From: Chloracidobacterium sp.
GTDB taxonomy: Bacteria > Acidobacteriota > Blastocatellia > Pyrinomonadales > Pyrinomonadaceae
Direction of reading: 5' to 3'
Assembly: GCA_016716365.1 (NCBI GenBank)
Contig: JADJWM010000017.1
Span: 186,001-250,000, forward strand
Length of the DNA: 64,000 bases
The stretch's first letter is position 1. Every line of letters begins with the position of its first letter. A program made the translations under genes and the position numbers. Of the stretch, positions 8,418 to 17,620 are shown piece by piece. A model generated the notes under the pieces. The model had not been told where the DNA came from, ran no database searches, and saw only the letters and a program-made list of their open reading frames with translations.

Positions 8418-8822
8418 GCCGAATTGATGCAGGGCATACTGAAACTGATTCGCAGGAAGATCGTCAGGAAACGCGTCGCCGTTCTCTGGCTCGGTCTCGT
8501 CGCGATCGAGCTTTTCTGCCCGGCATTGTGCGAGGTCGGCACGAACGCCGCACCGCCTGCGAACCAGTCGACTGCTTCCGTCACGATTACTGTTGACGAG
8601 CGCGACGAATCGAGAACGTCCATTTCGAATTGCGAGAACGAGAGCGACCACGAAGCTCCGGGCACGTGCAACGACGAGTGCCTCTGCCATGCCGTGGCAA
8701 TCCCCAGCGTCGCCAGCGACGTCACATCGTCCTCGATCGAAAGAACCACCATTCCGTTGAAGAACGGTTTCTCGATTTTCAACTCACTTCCCCCTCCATA
8801 CCTGCCTCCTAAATTTTCCTAA
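8409..8822 (+). CDS. Hypothetical exported Cys-containing protein ahead of czcCBA
   Basis: The protein has 137 aa from the ATG at 8409; a start at 8427 is also possible. A basic segment (RRKIVRKR) precedes one hydrophobic helix (VAVLWLGLVAIELFCPALC), then a low-complexity Thr/Ser/Glu-rich region. A cysteine cluster CNDECLCH lies near residue 97, and the tail ends in a Pro-rich SLPPPYLPPKFS. I do not recognise a family. Small exported proteins with Cys/His clusters often precede CzcCBA genes, so periplasmic metal binding is a guess from position. Upstream start choice is uncertain because no good ribosome site is visible. Confidence 0.5.
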   Translation: MVPAELMQGILKLIRRKIVRKRVAVLWLGLVAIELFCPALCEVGTNAAPPANQSTASVTITVDERDESRTSISNCENESDHEAPGTCNDECLCHAVAIPSVASDVTSSSIERTTIPLKNGFSIFNSLPPPYLPPKFS

Positions 8823-8964
8823 TCGAACGATAAGGGGTTGATCCCGCGCTCCGGCGACGATTAATCGCGCCTTTGCGTCTTCGATCCTTCGATCACGCTC
8901 ACCTCCGGCCGCACGTGCGCCCGCTGAGGGAGCAAGCATCAGCTTTCGATCAGGAAGATTACCA

Positions 8965-10374
8965 ATGAATTTACACATAAAGGCCCCCGTCGTTTGGGCC
9001 GGCCTTTGCTTGACGGTCTTTAGTCTTACGGCCGCGATCGGGCAGGAGCCGGCGCTGCTGGCCAGAAACGATTTATCGACGACGGACGCGAGAGCTTCGG
9101 TCGCGTCGGCGAAACCGCTCGTCGAATCGGTGCTCCCGAACTACTACCACCCGCAGGACGGAACGTCCGTGTACGAACTGATCAAACGGGCGTTGGCCTC
9201 CAATCAGGAGATCATCGCATCGCGGCTCGAGATCGATAAGGCGCGAGCACGGCTTCAGCAGGCGAGACTCCGACCCAACCCGACACTCGAGTTCGAGCAG
9301 GAATCGGGTCGCCTCGTGGGTAACGGAGGGGACGGGCAATTCACCGTCGGGTTCTCGCTGCCGATCGAGATCTACGGCCGGCGCTCAGCCCGCGTGAGCG
9401 CCGCCCAGATCGCCATCGAGGCGAGCGAGGCGGAGGTACGCAACCGCGAACGGGTTCTGGTCGCCAATGTGCTTATCCACTACGCGGAAGCCCTGGCGGC
9501 GCTGCGTGAACTTGACGTGACTGAGAAGCTTCTCGATCTCGACCTACAGACAACCCTCGTTGTCCAGATCAGAGTGAACGAAGGCGAGATCGCCCCATTG
9601 GAGCTGAATCTCTTGCAGGCAGAGGTGGAACGCCTCCGGTCCCGTCGCCAGTTGGCCGAGGGGCGGCTGCAATCCGCCCTCACCCAATTGAAGCTGCTGA
9701 CCGATGTGCCGTTCGAAGACACGCTTCGTCTGCGGGAGCAAATCGACGACGCCGTGCTACCGACCCTCCCGGCGACGAAGGAGGCGGCCGTGGACATCGG
9801 TTTGCGAACGCGGCCGGACGTCGCGCTCGCGCAGCTGGAGGAGCAGGTCGCGACCGCTGGGCTTCGTCTTGTCCGAGCCCAAAGCCGACCGGACTTGACC
9901 GCGTACACGCGCTACTCGCAGGGGCGCTCGACGTACGACGCCCCGATCGCGCCCTTCTCCCAGCGCGACCGGAACCTGACCTTCGGCGTCGCGATCGGTC
10001 TGCCGCTATTCAACAAAAATCAGGGAGCGAAAGCGGAAGCGGAGATCTCGATCCGGCAGGCTCAAGCGCGACGCGAGTTCGCTGAGCGGGCGGTGCGTGG
10101 TGAAATCCTCGCCGCTTACCAGCGATTCGAGGCGGCGAGTCGTGCGGTGTCAACACTGCAGACAAGCGCGATCCCGCGATCGACCCAGAACGTCGAGACG
10201 TTCCGCAGGGTCTACGAGATCGGCGAGATCAAGATAACGGAATTGATCGCGGAGCAGCGGCGGTTGCTCGACGCGACGCGAGATTTGACCGAGGCGCTGA
10301 CGCAGCGTTACCGCTCGCAGGCGGATTTGAGCATCGCGCTCGGGGCCGGGGCGTTCCTCCCCGAACCTAAATGA
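8965..10374 (+). CDS. czcC: TolC-family outer-membrane factor (CzcC-like)
   Basis: The protein has 469 aa with a signal peptide ending near the Ala-Ala-Ile-Gly-Gln stretch. It shows the internal duplication of the TolC/outer-membrane-efflux family: each half has the ARARLQQARLRPNPTLEFEQ-type helix start and long alpha-helical barrel segments. The second repeat ends in GEIKITELIAEQRRLLDATR. Such proteins form a trimeric channel across the outer membrane and periplasm that accepts substrate from an RND pump. The gene is followed after 13 bp by the adaptor and then the pump, giving the czcCBA order. Confidence 0.92.
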   Translation: MNLHIKAPVVWAGLCLTVFSLTAAIGQEPALLARNDLSTTDARASVASAKPLVESVLPNYYHPQDGTSVYELIKRALASNQEIIASRLEIDKARARLQQARLRPNPTLEFEQESGRLVGNGGDGQFTVGFSLPIEIYGRRSARVSAAQIAIEASEAEVRNRERVLVANVLIHYAEALAALRELDVTEKLLDLDLQTTLVVQIRVNEGEIAPLELNLLQAEVERLRSRRQLAEGRLQSALTQLKLLTDVPFEDTLRLREQIDDAVLPTLPATKEAAVDIGLRTRPDVALAQLEEQVATAGLRLVRAQSRPDLTAYTRYSQGRSTYDAPIAPFSQRDRNLTFGVAIGLPLFNKNQGAKAEAEISIRQAQARREFAERAVRGEILAAYQRFEAASRAVSTLQTSAIPRSTQNVETFRRVYEIGEIKITELIAEQRRLLDATRDLTEALTQRYRSQADLSIALGAGAFLPEPK

Positions 10375-10387
10375 GGTGAGCCGGAAC

Positions 10388-11944
10388 ATGAATGACGAGA
10401 CGAGAAAAGAGATGAACGAAAAGAGAGAGTCGGATACGACAAAGGAAAATATGAGCGAACGAACTGGCCACCACGAGCTGGATGAGGCGGAGCTTGCACA
10501 GTTGGAAGACGACTTCGATCGCGGCCGCGACGCGTCCGAGCTTCCCGCCGACGAGAACGCGAAACCGAAAAGCATGTTCGCCTGGATCCTGACCGCCGTG
10601 ATCGTTGCGGTCGTCGTGATCGTTGGCCTGGCCTGGATCGCGACGCGCGCCTCTTCAACTTCGGTGAAGGTTGAATCGGGCGAAGAAAAAAAGGAAGAGG
10701 GGCATTCGGAAGACGAGGAGGGTAAAGAGGTGAAGCTCGATCCCGAATCGATGGAGTCCGCGGGGATCGAAATCGAGGGGGTCACGCAACGCCCCGCCAT
10801 CGCGAAGCTTTACGTGACCGGGGCGGTTGAACTGAATCCGGAGAGGACTGAGATGGCGACGCCGCTCGTCGGCGGACGGATCGAGCGCGTTTATGCGGCC
10901 GTCGGTGACTTCGTCCAGCGGGGTGCGGTGCTGGCGGTGATCTCAAGCCCACAACTCGCGCAGCTGCACGGCAAAATGCACGAGGCCCGTACGCGACTTG
11001 AATTGGCCGAGCGAAATTTCAGCCGTGTCCAACGTTCCGAAAACCGCGTGGCCGTTCTGCAGTCGAAAGCGAGGCTTGATGAGGCGGAAGCGACACTAAG
11101 GAGAACCAAAAAGCTGATCGATCTCGGCGCCGGTGCGGGCAAGGACTTGGTTGCCGCGGAATCGAGTTACCGAACCGCGAAGGCGGATTACGATTTCCAG
11201 TCCAACATCTCGCTCAACAAGGAGATTCAGGAAGCACGGGCCGAAGTGGAAACATCGCGGGTCGATGTGCGGCACATTGAGGACGAGATGCGCTCACTTG
11301 GCGTTCCAGTGGTTAGTGGGGCGCCGGACGACCACCGCGAAGATACCTCTTTGGTTTCGGTGCGGGCACCATTGTCGGGTGTGATTACCGAGCGCAAGTT
11401 CAACGCCGGCGCCGGAGTGGAAGCCGCCGTGCCCATCTTCTCGATATCCAACCTTTCCACTGTCTACGTTATCGCCAATGTTCCGGAAGCGAACGTCGGT
11501 CGCCTGCGTGTCGGCTCGGTCGCCGAGATCCGGTCGGAAGCGGCCGGTTCTATCAACGGGCGTATCGGGTACATCGACCCACGCCTTGACGAAACGTCCC
11601 GCACGGCCAGAGTCCGCATCGAGGTGCCTAATGATGGCGGTATGCTGAAGGCGGGAATGTTCACCCAGGTCGGCTTCTACACCGGCACCTCCGAGGGCGC
11701 GGGCGAAGAACTCTTTGTGCCTTCGGCGGCGATCCAACGCGACGGCGACAAGACGCTCGTGTTTGTGCCCCGCGAGGGTGAACAAGGCGCCTTCGAAATA
11801 CGCGAGGTTGAGATCGGTGGTGAGATCGACGGGTACACCGCGATAAAGAGCGGCCTCAAACTCGGTGAAAAAGTGGTCACTAAAGGGAGCTTCGTGCTCA
11901 AGACCCAAATGCAAAAGGGTGAGCTGGGGGACGACGACCATTAA
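10388..11944 (+). CDS. czcB: RND periplasmic adaptor (CzcB/CusB family)
   Basis: The protein has 518 aa. The start at 10388 is preceded by GAGGTGAG. A long charged cytoplasmic leader (about 60 aa) precedes one membrane anchor (FAWILTAVIVAVVVIVGLAW). An acidic Glu/Lys/His stretch follows (KKEEGHSEDEEGKE), a possible metal-binding linker. After it come the adaptor domains: a barrel-sandwich start (GRIERVYAAVGDFVQRG), an alpha-hairpin coiled coil (residues about 190-300), the returning strand (VRAPLSGVITERKFNAG) and a beta-barrel plus membrane-proximal domain. It links the pump to the outer-membrane channel. It lies directly between czcC and czcA. Confidence 0.92.
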   Translation: MNDETRKEMNEKRESDTTKENMSERTGHHELDEAELAQLEDDFDRGRDASELPADENAKPKSMFAWILTAVIVAVVVIVGLAWIATRASSTSVKVESGEEKKEEGHSEDEEGKEVKLDPESMESAGIEIEGVTQRPAIAKLYVTGAVELNPERTEMATPLVGGRIERVYAAVGDFVQRGAVLAVISSPQLAQLHGKMHEARTRLELAERNFSRVQRSENRVAVLQSKARLDEAEATLRRTKKLIDLGAGAGKDLVAAESSYRTAKADYDFQSNISLNKEIQEARAEVETSRVDVRHIEDEMRSLGVPVVSGAPDDHREDTSLVSVRAPLSGVITERKFNAGAGVEAAVPIFSISNLSTVYVIANVPEANVGRLRVGSVAEIRSEAAGSINGRIGYIDPRLDETSRTARVRIEVPNDGGMLKAGMFTQVGFYTGTSEGAGEELFVPSAAIQRDGDKTLVFVPREGEQGAFEIREVEIGGEIDGYTAIKSGLKLGEKVVTKGSFVLKTQMQKGELGDDDH

Positions 11945-12006
11945 CGCGAAACGAGTCGATCTTAGTTCCGCCCCGCGGAAAACCGGCAGCCGGGTAGCAA
12001 AGCAAT

Positions 12007-15000
12007 ATGATCAACGCAATAATCAGATTCTCCGTTTCTAACAGATTGATCGTTCTCCTTCTCGTCGCGGTAATGGGGGCGGCCGGTGTTTACAGTCTGA
12101 TCAACCTGCCAATCGACGCGGTCCCCGACGTAACCAACGTTCAGGTGCAGGTGTTAACCTCCGCGCCGTCGCTCGCACCGTTGGAAATCGAGAGGCAGAT
12201 CACATTCCCAGTGGAGGTCGCGATGTCGGGCCTGCCGAACATCGAAGAGATCCGCTCGGTGTCGAAGTTCGGGCTGTCCGCGGTTACTGTAGTCTTCACC
12301 GAAGACACCGACACGTATTTCGCTCGGCAGTTGGTGCTGGAGCGACTCGCTCAAGCGCGCGAGCAGATCCCCGAAAACATCGGTTCGCCGGAGATGGGGC
12401 CGATTTCCACCGGTCTCGGCGAGATCTATCAGTACGAGCTGCGTGCCAAAGACGGCAGCAACTACGACGCGACAGCACTGCGGACGATCCAGGACTGGAA
12501 CGTTCGGCGGCAGCTCTTGGGCGTTCCCGGCGCTACCGAGATCAACAGTTTCGGCGGTTATGAAAAGCAGTACCAGGTGCGGATCGATCCCGACAAGCTG
12601 CAGTCTTACAACCTAAGTCTCCGGGACGTGTACGAAGCCGTTGCGGCTAACAACGCCAATGTCGGCGGGGCGTATATCGAGAAGGGTTCGGAACAATACC
12701 TACTTCGCGGTCTGGGGTTGATCGAGAATCCAGAGGACGTGGCGAATATAGTGGTGAAAACCGCCGCCGAAGGCGTGCCGGTCTATATCCGTGATATAGC
12801 CGAAGTAGTGGAGGGAGCTACGGTCCGGCAAGGTGCCGTCACCGCGGATGGTGAGGGAGAGATAGTCGCTGGGATAGTCATGATGCTCAAGGGCGAGAAC
12901 TCCCGCACGGTCGTGCAGGCGGTCAAAGAGCGCGTTGAAGTGGTCAGAAAATCGCTTCCGGAAGGGGTAGAACTTATACCTTTTTACGATCGGACGGAGC
13001 TGATCGACCGCGCAATTTACACGGTCGAGAAAAATCTGATAGAGGGGGCGATTCTTGTTATCGTCGTGCTGCTTTTGCTCCTCGGAAACTGGCGGGGGGC
13101 TCTTCTCGTCGCGACCATCATCCCGCTGTCAATGCTCTTCGCGGCGATCCTGATGAGAGTCTTCAACGTTTCGGGGAATCTGATGAGTCTCGGGGCGTTG
13201 GATTTTGGGCTCATCGTGGACGGGGCCGTGGTTATGGTGGAGAATGCGGTCCGCCGCCGCGCCGAGGCCCAACACAAAAACTTACGGGAGCCCCCGGAAC
13301 GAACGATTCTGGAATCATGCCTCGAGGTGGCACGACCGGTCGTGTTCGCCGTGGCGATCATCGCGATCGTCTACCTTCCGATTCTTAGCCTTCGCGGGAT
13401 CGAGGGCAAGATGTTCGTTCCGATGGCCTTAACAGTCGTCTTCGCTCTCGCCGGATCGCTCCTGCTGTCCCTGACCTACGTGCCAGCGATGCTCACGTTC
13501 ATTCTGAAAGGGAAGGTGTCGGAAAAAGAGAGCTTCATAATCCGATGGGCGAAGAGCGTTTATCACCCCGCTCTCGCTTTCGTTATGACTTACCGTTCCC
13601 AGGCTCTGGCGATCGCCGCCGCGCTCGTTCTTATAAGCGCTGCATCATTTCCGTTCCTGGGCTCCGAATTCATCCCCCGTCTAGACGAAGGGGACCTGGC
13701 CGTCCAGATCGGGCGGCTGCCGAGCGTCTCGCTGCGGGAATCTGTAGCGATCGCGACCAAAGCAGAAGTAGTTTTGAAATCGTTCCCTGAGGTCCGAACC
13801 GTCATCTCCAAGACGGGCCGCGCGGAGGTCGCCACGGACCCGATGGGGGTCGAAATCAGCGACGTGTTCGTCGCCCTCAAGCCCCGGGACGAATGGACCA
13901 CGACGCACAGCCGCGAGGAGTTGATCGAGAAGATGTCGGAGAAGCTCGAACACGAGGTTCCCGGCGGCGTATTCAGCTTTTCCCAGCCGATCGAGTTGCG
14001 CGTCGCGGAACTGATCTCCGGGGTGCGGTCGGACGTCGCGATCAAGCTGTACGGAGACGACCTCGACGTACTGCGCGAAACCGGCGAAAAGATCGCCAAA
14101 TCCGTGGGCGGCGTGAACGGGGCCGAGGACGTGAAACTCGAAGCCACCAGCGGGCTGCCGCAACTTCAAATCAAGCCCGACCGTGCAGCGATCGCTCGAT
14201 ACGGGTTGAACGTTGAGGACGTGAACGACCTGGTGGAATCCGTCGTCGCGGGCAAGGAGGCAGGGCAGGTGTTCGAGGGCGAACAGCGGTTCGATCTCGT
14301 GGTTCGTTTGAACGAAGAGTCCGGCCGGGACATCGATACGATCAAGAATCTTTTGCTCTCGTCCACGAACGGCGCACGGGTACCGCTGTCGCAGGTAGCC
14401 GAGGTGAAGCTCATCGAAGGGCCGGCTCAGATCTCGCGCGAGGACACGCGCCGGCGCATCGGCGTCGAACTGAACGTTCGAGGCCGCGATATCGGGTCCT
14501 TCGTCGAGGAGGCTCAGGCGAAGATCGAAAACGAGGTGCAGCTACCGCCGGGCTATTACCTGAAATGGGGAGGCACGTTCGAGAACCTGCAGCGGGCCTC
14601 ACAAAGACTCCTGATAGTCGTGCCGATAGCGTTGTTCCTGATCTTCGTACTCTTGTACACGACATTCAACTCGATCAAGCAGGCGCTGCTGATCTACACG
14701 GGGATCCCGTTCGCGATCGTGGGCGGGATCGTGGCCTTAGCGCTGCGGGGGATGCCGTTTTCGATCTCTGCGGGGGTCGGGTTCATCGCACTGTTCGGCG
14801 TCGCGGTTCTCAACGGCGTCGTGATGGTCAGTTTCATCAACCATCTGCGCGAAGAGGGCAAATCGGTCCTAGACGCCGTCAGGGAAGGAGCAATGACGCG
14901 CCTTCGCCCGGTCCTGATGACCGCGCTTGTGGCGAGCCTAGGCTTCGTCCCGATGGCGATCGCGACGAGTGCCGGGGCAGAGGTGCAGCGGCCTCTGGCG

Positions 15001-15111
15001 ACGGTAGTGATTGGCGGTTTAATCACGTCCACGTTGCTGACCCTGCTGATCTTGCCAACGCTTTACGCCTGGTTCGAGAAGGATGCGGAAGGCGAATTTA
15101 CGGAGGATTAA
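12007..15111 (+). CDS. czcA: Heavy-metal RND pump, CzcA type (HME-RND)
   Basis: The protein has 1034 aa, standard for HME-RND pumps, with 12 membrane helices and two large periplasmic loops. Helix 4 reads GALDFGLIVDGAVVMVEN (residues about 397-413). The pattern DFGxxxDGAxxxxEN with D399, D405 and E412 is the signature of the divalent-cation group (Zn/Co/Cd) rather than the Cu/Ag group, which lacks the DFG aspartate. The periplasmic motif ELRVAELISGVRSDVAIKLY also matches CzcA. It exports metal from the periplasm or membrane face using the proton gradient. It is the third gene of czcCBA. Confidence 0.92.
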   Translation: MINAIIRFSVSNRLIVLLLVAVMGAAGVYSLINLPIDAVPDVTNVQVQVLTSAPSLAPLEIERQITFPVEVAMSGLPNIEEIRSVSKFGLSAVTVVFTEDTDTYFARQLVLERLAQAREQIPENIGSPEMGPISTGLGEIYQYELRAKDGSNYDATALRTIQDWNVRRQLLGVPGATEINSFGGYEKQYQVRIDPDKLQSYNLSLRDVYEAVAANNANVGGAYIEKGSEQYLLRGLGLIENPEDVANIVVKTAAEGVPVYIRDIAEVVEGATVRQGAVTADGEGEIVAGIVMMLKGENSRTVVQAVKERVEVVRKSLPEGVELIPFYDRTELIDRAIYTVEKNLIEGAILVIVVLLLLLGNWRGALLVATIIPLSMLFAAILMRVFNVSGNLMSLGALDFGLIVDGAVVMVENAVRRRAEAQHKNLREPPERTILESCLEVARPVVFAVAIIAIVYLPILSLRGIEGKMFVPMALTVVFALAGSLLLSLTYVPAMLTFILKGKVSEKESFIIRWAKSVYHPALAFVMTYRSQALAIAAALVLISAASFPFLGSEFIPRLDEGDLAVQIGRLPSVSLRESVAIATKAEVVLKSFPEVRTVISKTGRAEVATDPMGVEISDVFVALKPRDEWTTTHSREELIEKMSEKLEHEVPGGVFSFSQPIELRVAELISGVRSDVAIKLYGDDLDVLRETGEKIAKSVGGVNGAEDVKLEATSGLPQLQIKPDRAAIARYGLNVEDVNDLVESVVAGKEAGQVFEGEQRFDLVVRLNEESGRDIDTIKNLLLSSTNGARVPLSQVAEVKLIEGPAQISREDTRRRIGVELNVRGRDIGSFVEEAQAKIENEVQLPPGYYLKWGGTFENLQRASQRLLIVVPIALFLIFVLLYTTFNSIKQALLIYTGIPFAIVGGIVALALRGMPFSISAGVGFIALFGVAVLNGVVMVSFINHLREEGKSVLDAVREGAMTRLRPVLMTALVASLGFVPMAIATSAGAEVQRPLATVVIGGLITSTLLTLLILPTLYAWFEKDAEGEFTED

Positions 15112-15114
15112 AGT

Positions 15115-15414
15115 ATGAAACTGATCGTAGCGATCGTGCGGCCATTCAAACTGGACGAGCTCGTGACCGCGTTCGAAGAGATAGAAGGCTTCCCGGGCTT
15201 GACCGTCGTTGATAGTGAAGGATTCGGTCAGCGGCTTCGCAACACTGCAACCGACGCCGTCGACCCCTTCAAACCGAACAAGCGGATCGAAATCGCAGCA
15301 AACGACGAGATGGCCGAAGCTATAGTAGCGACAATCCGACAAACTGCTCACACCGGCAAAAAGGGTGACGGGATCATTGTTGTTGTGCCGGTCGAAAGCG
15401 GTTTCATCATTTGA
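15115..15414 (+). CDS. PII-like signalling protein linked to CzcA
   Basis: The protein has 99 aa and starts 3 bp after the czcA stop, with a ribosome site inside the end of czcA. The fold pattern is that of PII proteins: MKLIVAIVRPFKLDELVTAF at the N-terminus, a shortened T-loop region, and HTGKKGDGIIVVVPVE, which corresponds to the TGxxGDGxIxVxPV nucleotide-binding C-terminal loop. The Tyr-bearing T-loop of classical GlnB is not present. A separate PII group is known to sit beside heavy-metal RND genes; a role in sensing nucleotides or metals to adjust efflux is inferred, not shown. A CutA-like trimer is the main alternative, but the GKKGDG motif favours PII. Confidence 0.8.
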   Translation: MKLIVAIVRPFKLDELVTAFEEIEGFPGLTVVDSEGFGQRLRNTATDAVDPFKPNKRIEIAANDEMAEAIVATIRQTAHTGKKGDGIIVVVPVESGFII

Positions 15415-15443
15415 GATAGGTTTCTGATCCTTGAGGGCACGCT

Positions 15444-17520
15444 GTGGAGAAAGAGGTCAGTCTGTACCATCAACTCGTAGAGCATCCGATCCTTGTGTTA
15501 CTGGTGGGATCTGTACTCGTGATGGTGCTCCTCTCATTATTCGCCATGTGGCTGGATCGCGGCAGCAGGCATAAGGAGGAAGAATCGTCGAATATGAGCG
15601 AATCGACAACAACCACCGACGTAGCGAAGTCCGGTCTCTGGCAGGACCGAAAGTTTCAGTGGCTCATAGCGAGCGTGGCCCTCGTCGCCGTCTTCGAGTT
15701 TTTGTCGTTGATGGGGGATGACTACAAGCTGCGGCGCGATATCGCCTTCCCGTTTTTCGCGGCGCTGATCCTGGCGGTCGGTTGGCGGACGCTGTGGAGC
15801 GGGCTCAAGGCCCTCTCGAAGCTGAATTTTCGCAGCATCAATCTCCTGATGACGATCGCCGTAGTCGGCGCGTTCTACCTGGGCGAATACGAGGAAGCCG
15901 CGGTGGTGGTGGTGCTGTTCGCTCTGGGCGAAAGGCTGGAAAGTTTCGGCATCCAGTCGAGCAAATCGGCATTGCAGGCACTGGTCGACCGCACGCCGAA
16001 AACCGCCCGCGTGCGGCGGGAGGGCGGTGAATCGGAGATGCCGATCGAGGAGATTAGCGTCGGCGACACGTTGATCCTGAAGCCCTCCGACATGATCGCG
16101 CTCGACGCGGAAGTGATATCCGGCGCATCGAGCGTCGACGAGTCGGCCATTACCGGCGAGCCGCTGCCGAAGGACAAGCACACCGGCGACCGCGTTTTCG
16201 CGGGGACGCTGAACATGCAGGGGTACCTCGAAGCGAAAGTGTTGAAAACCGCGAAGGACACGACGCTCGCCAAGATCATCGAAACGACCTTCGCCGCGAC
16301 GAAAACGAAGGCGGATACGCAGAAGTTCATCGAGACCTTCGCCGGGTACTACACGCCGTCGATCATCGCCATCGCGACGCTGCTCGTCATCATACCGACG
16401 GTTTTTCTGGGCCAGCCGTTAGACCCCTGGTTCGAGCAGGCGATCACGATCCTCGTCATCGCTTGCCCGTGCTCGCTCGTGATCTCGACGCCGATCTCCA
16501 TTTACGCCGCGATCGGCAACGCCTCAGCGAAGGGAGCCCTAGTCAAAGGCGGCAAGTACATTGAGGCGATCGGGCGAATCAAGGCGGTCGCGATGGACAA
16601 GACTCGCACGCTCACTTATGGGAAGCCGAAGGTCACGGATGTGTTGCCGTTCGGCGAGTCGACGCGCCAGCACTTACTCGCGTGCGGCCGGGATCGAGAG
16701 TTATTCGGAACATCCGCTGGCGGCCGCCGTCGTCGCGGCAGCGAACGAGGAGAAGATCAACATCCACACCGTCGAGAATTTCCAGGCCGTGATGGGCAAG
16801 GGGGCGAAGGCGGATTGCATCGTCTGCTACGACAAGCACCACTGCATCGGGAAACTGCCTTTCATAACGGAAGAACACGAGGTTCAGGAGGAGGTCGTCC
16901 GCCGCGTCGAGGCGTTGCAGAAGGAGGGCAAAACCTCGATCGTGGTGAGCAGTCAGTACGGAGTGGAGGGTGTGATCGCACTGACCGACGAGATCAAAAC
17001 GGAAAGCCGCGCATCCGTCGCCGAATTGCAGGAACTGGGCATCGAGGTCGTGATGATGACCGGGGACAACCGCGCTCCCGCCGAAGCGGTCGCCAAAGAG
17101 GTCGGCATCCGCGAGGTGAAGGCGGAAATGCTTCCCGAGGACAAAGCAGAGGGCATCAAGGAACTGCTCGCCAAATATGGCCCCACCGCGATGGTCGGCG
17201 ACGGCGTCAACGACGCCCCGGCCCTCGCCCTCTCCAGCGTCGGTGTGGCGATGGGCGCAGCCGGCTCCGACACCGCTATCGAAGCGGCCTCGATCGCGAT
17301 CCTGAACGACCGCCTCGAGCTGATCCCTTACCTCGTAAGGCTTGGCAGGCGGGCGGTCTCGACGATCCGAATCAACACGGTCGCCGCCATCGCCACGAAG
17401 CTCGTGTTCGTCGTCCTCGCGATCCTCGGATTAAGCAGCCTCGCCCTCGCGATCTTCGCGGACGTCGGAGTCACCGTGCTCGTGATTTTGAACAGCCTAC
17501 GGCTGCTCAGCTACAAATAG
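15444..17520 (+). pseudogene. Frameshifted heavy-metal P1B-type ATPase with altered DKTG motif
   Basis: The frame from GTG 15444 reads an N-terminal membrane segment, six-helix transporter features, TGEP (actuator), and VIACPCSLVISTP (CPC metal site). The phosphorylation motif is DKTRTLTYGKPKV. Near 16686 the frame is lost: after TRQHLLAC the homologous chain continues only in another frame (AAGIESYSEHPLAAAVVAAA, then MMTGDN and MVGDGVNDAPA) to a stop at 17520. The sequence GCGTGCGGCCGGG looks like loss of two bases. In addition the normally invariant Gly of DKTGT is Arg, which should block phosphorylation. CPC ATPases with this C-terminus export Zn/Cd/Pb or Cu. Two independent defects suggest a dead gene; an assembly error would explain only one. 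Confidence 0.8.
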
Positions 17521-17547
17521 TCAAAAGTTTGGATCAGAACCGCGCCG

Positions 17548-17576
17548 TTGACGGCAGGAAATTTCTGCGTTATTTT
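17548..17576 (+). promoter_or_regulatory. Sigma-70-type promoter of the feoB-arsR operon
   Basis: TTGACG (17548-17553) and TATTTT (17571-17576) are separated by 17 bp. Transcription would start close to 17583, immediately before the ArsR-type inverted repeat. This arrangement fits repression by a protein bound over the start site. Confidence 0.6.
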
Positions 17577-17585
17577 GAAATATCG

Positions 17586-17603
17586 TATGAACGTCTGTTC
17601 ATA
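17586..17603. promoter_or_regulatory. ArsR/SmtB-type operator
   Basis: TATGAAC-GTCT-GTTCATA is a perfect 7-bp inverted repeat with the TGAAC...GTTCA core typical of SmtB/CzrA/CadC operators. It lies just after the promoter and before feoB. The SmtB-like repressor gene at 19699 is the obvious candidate to bind it. Confidence 0.7.
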
Positions 17604-17620
17604 TATGCAAATGCTAGGCT

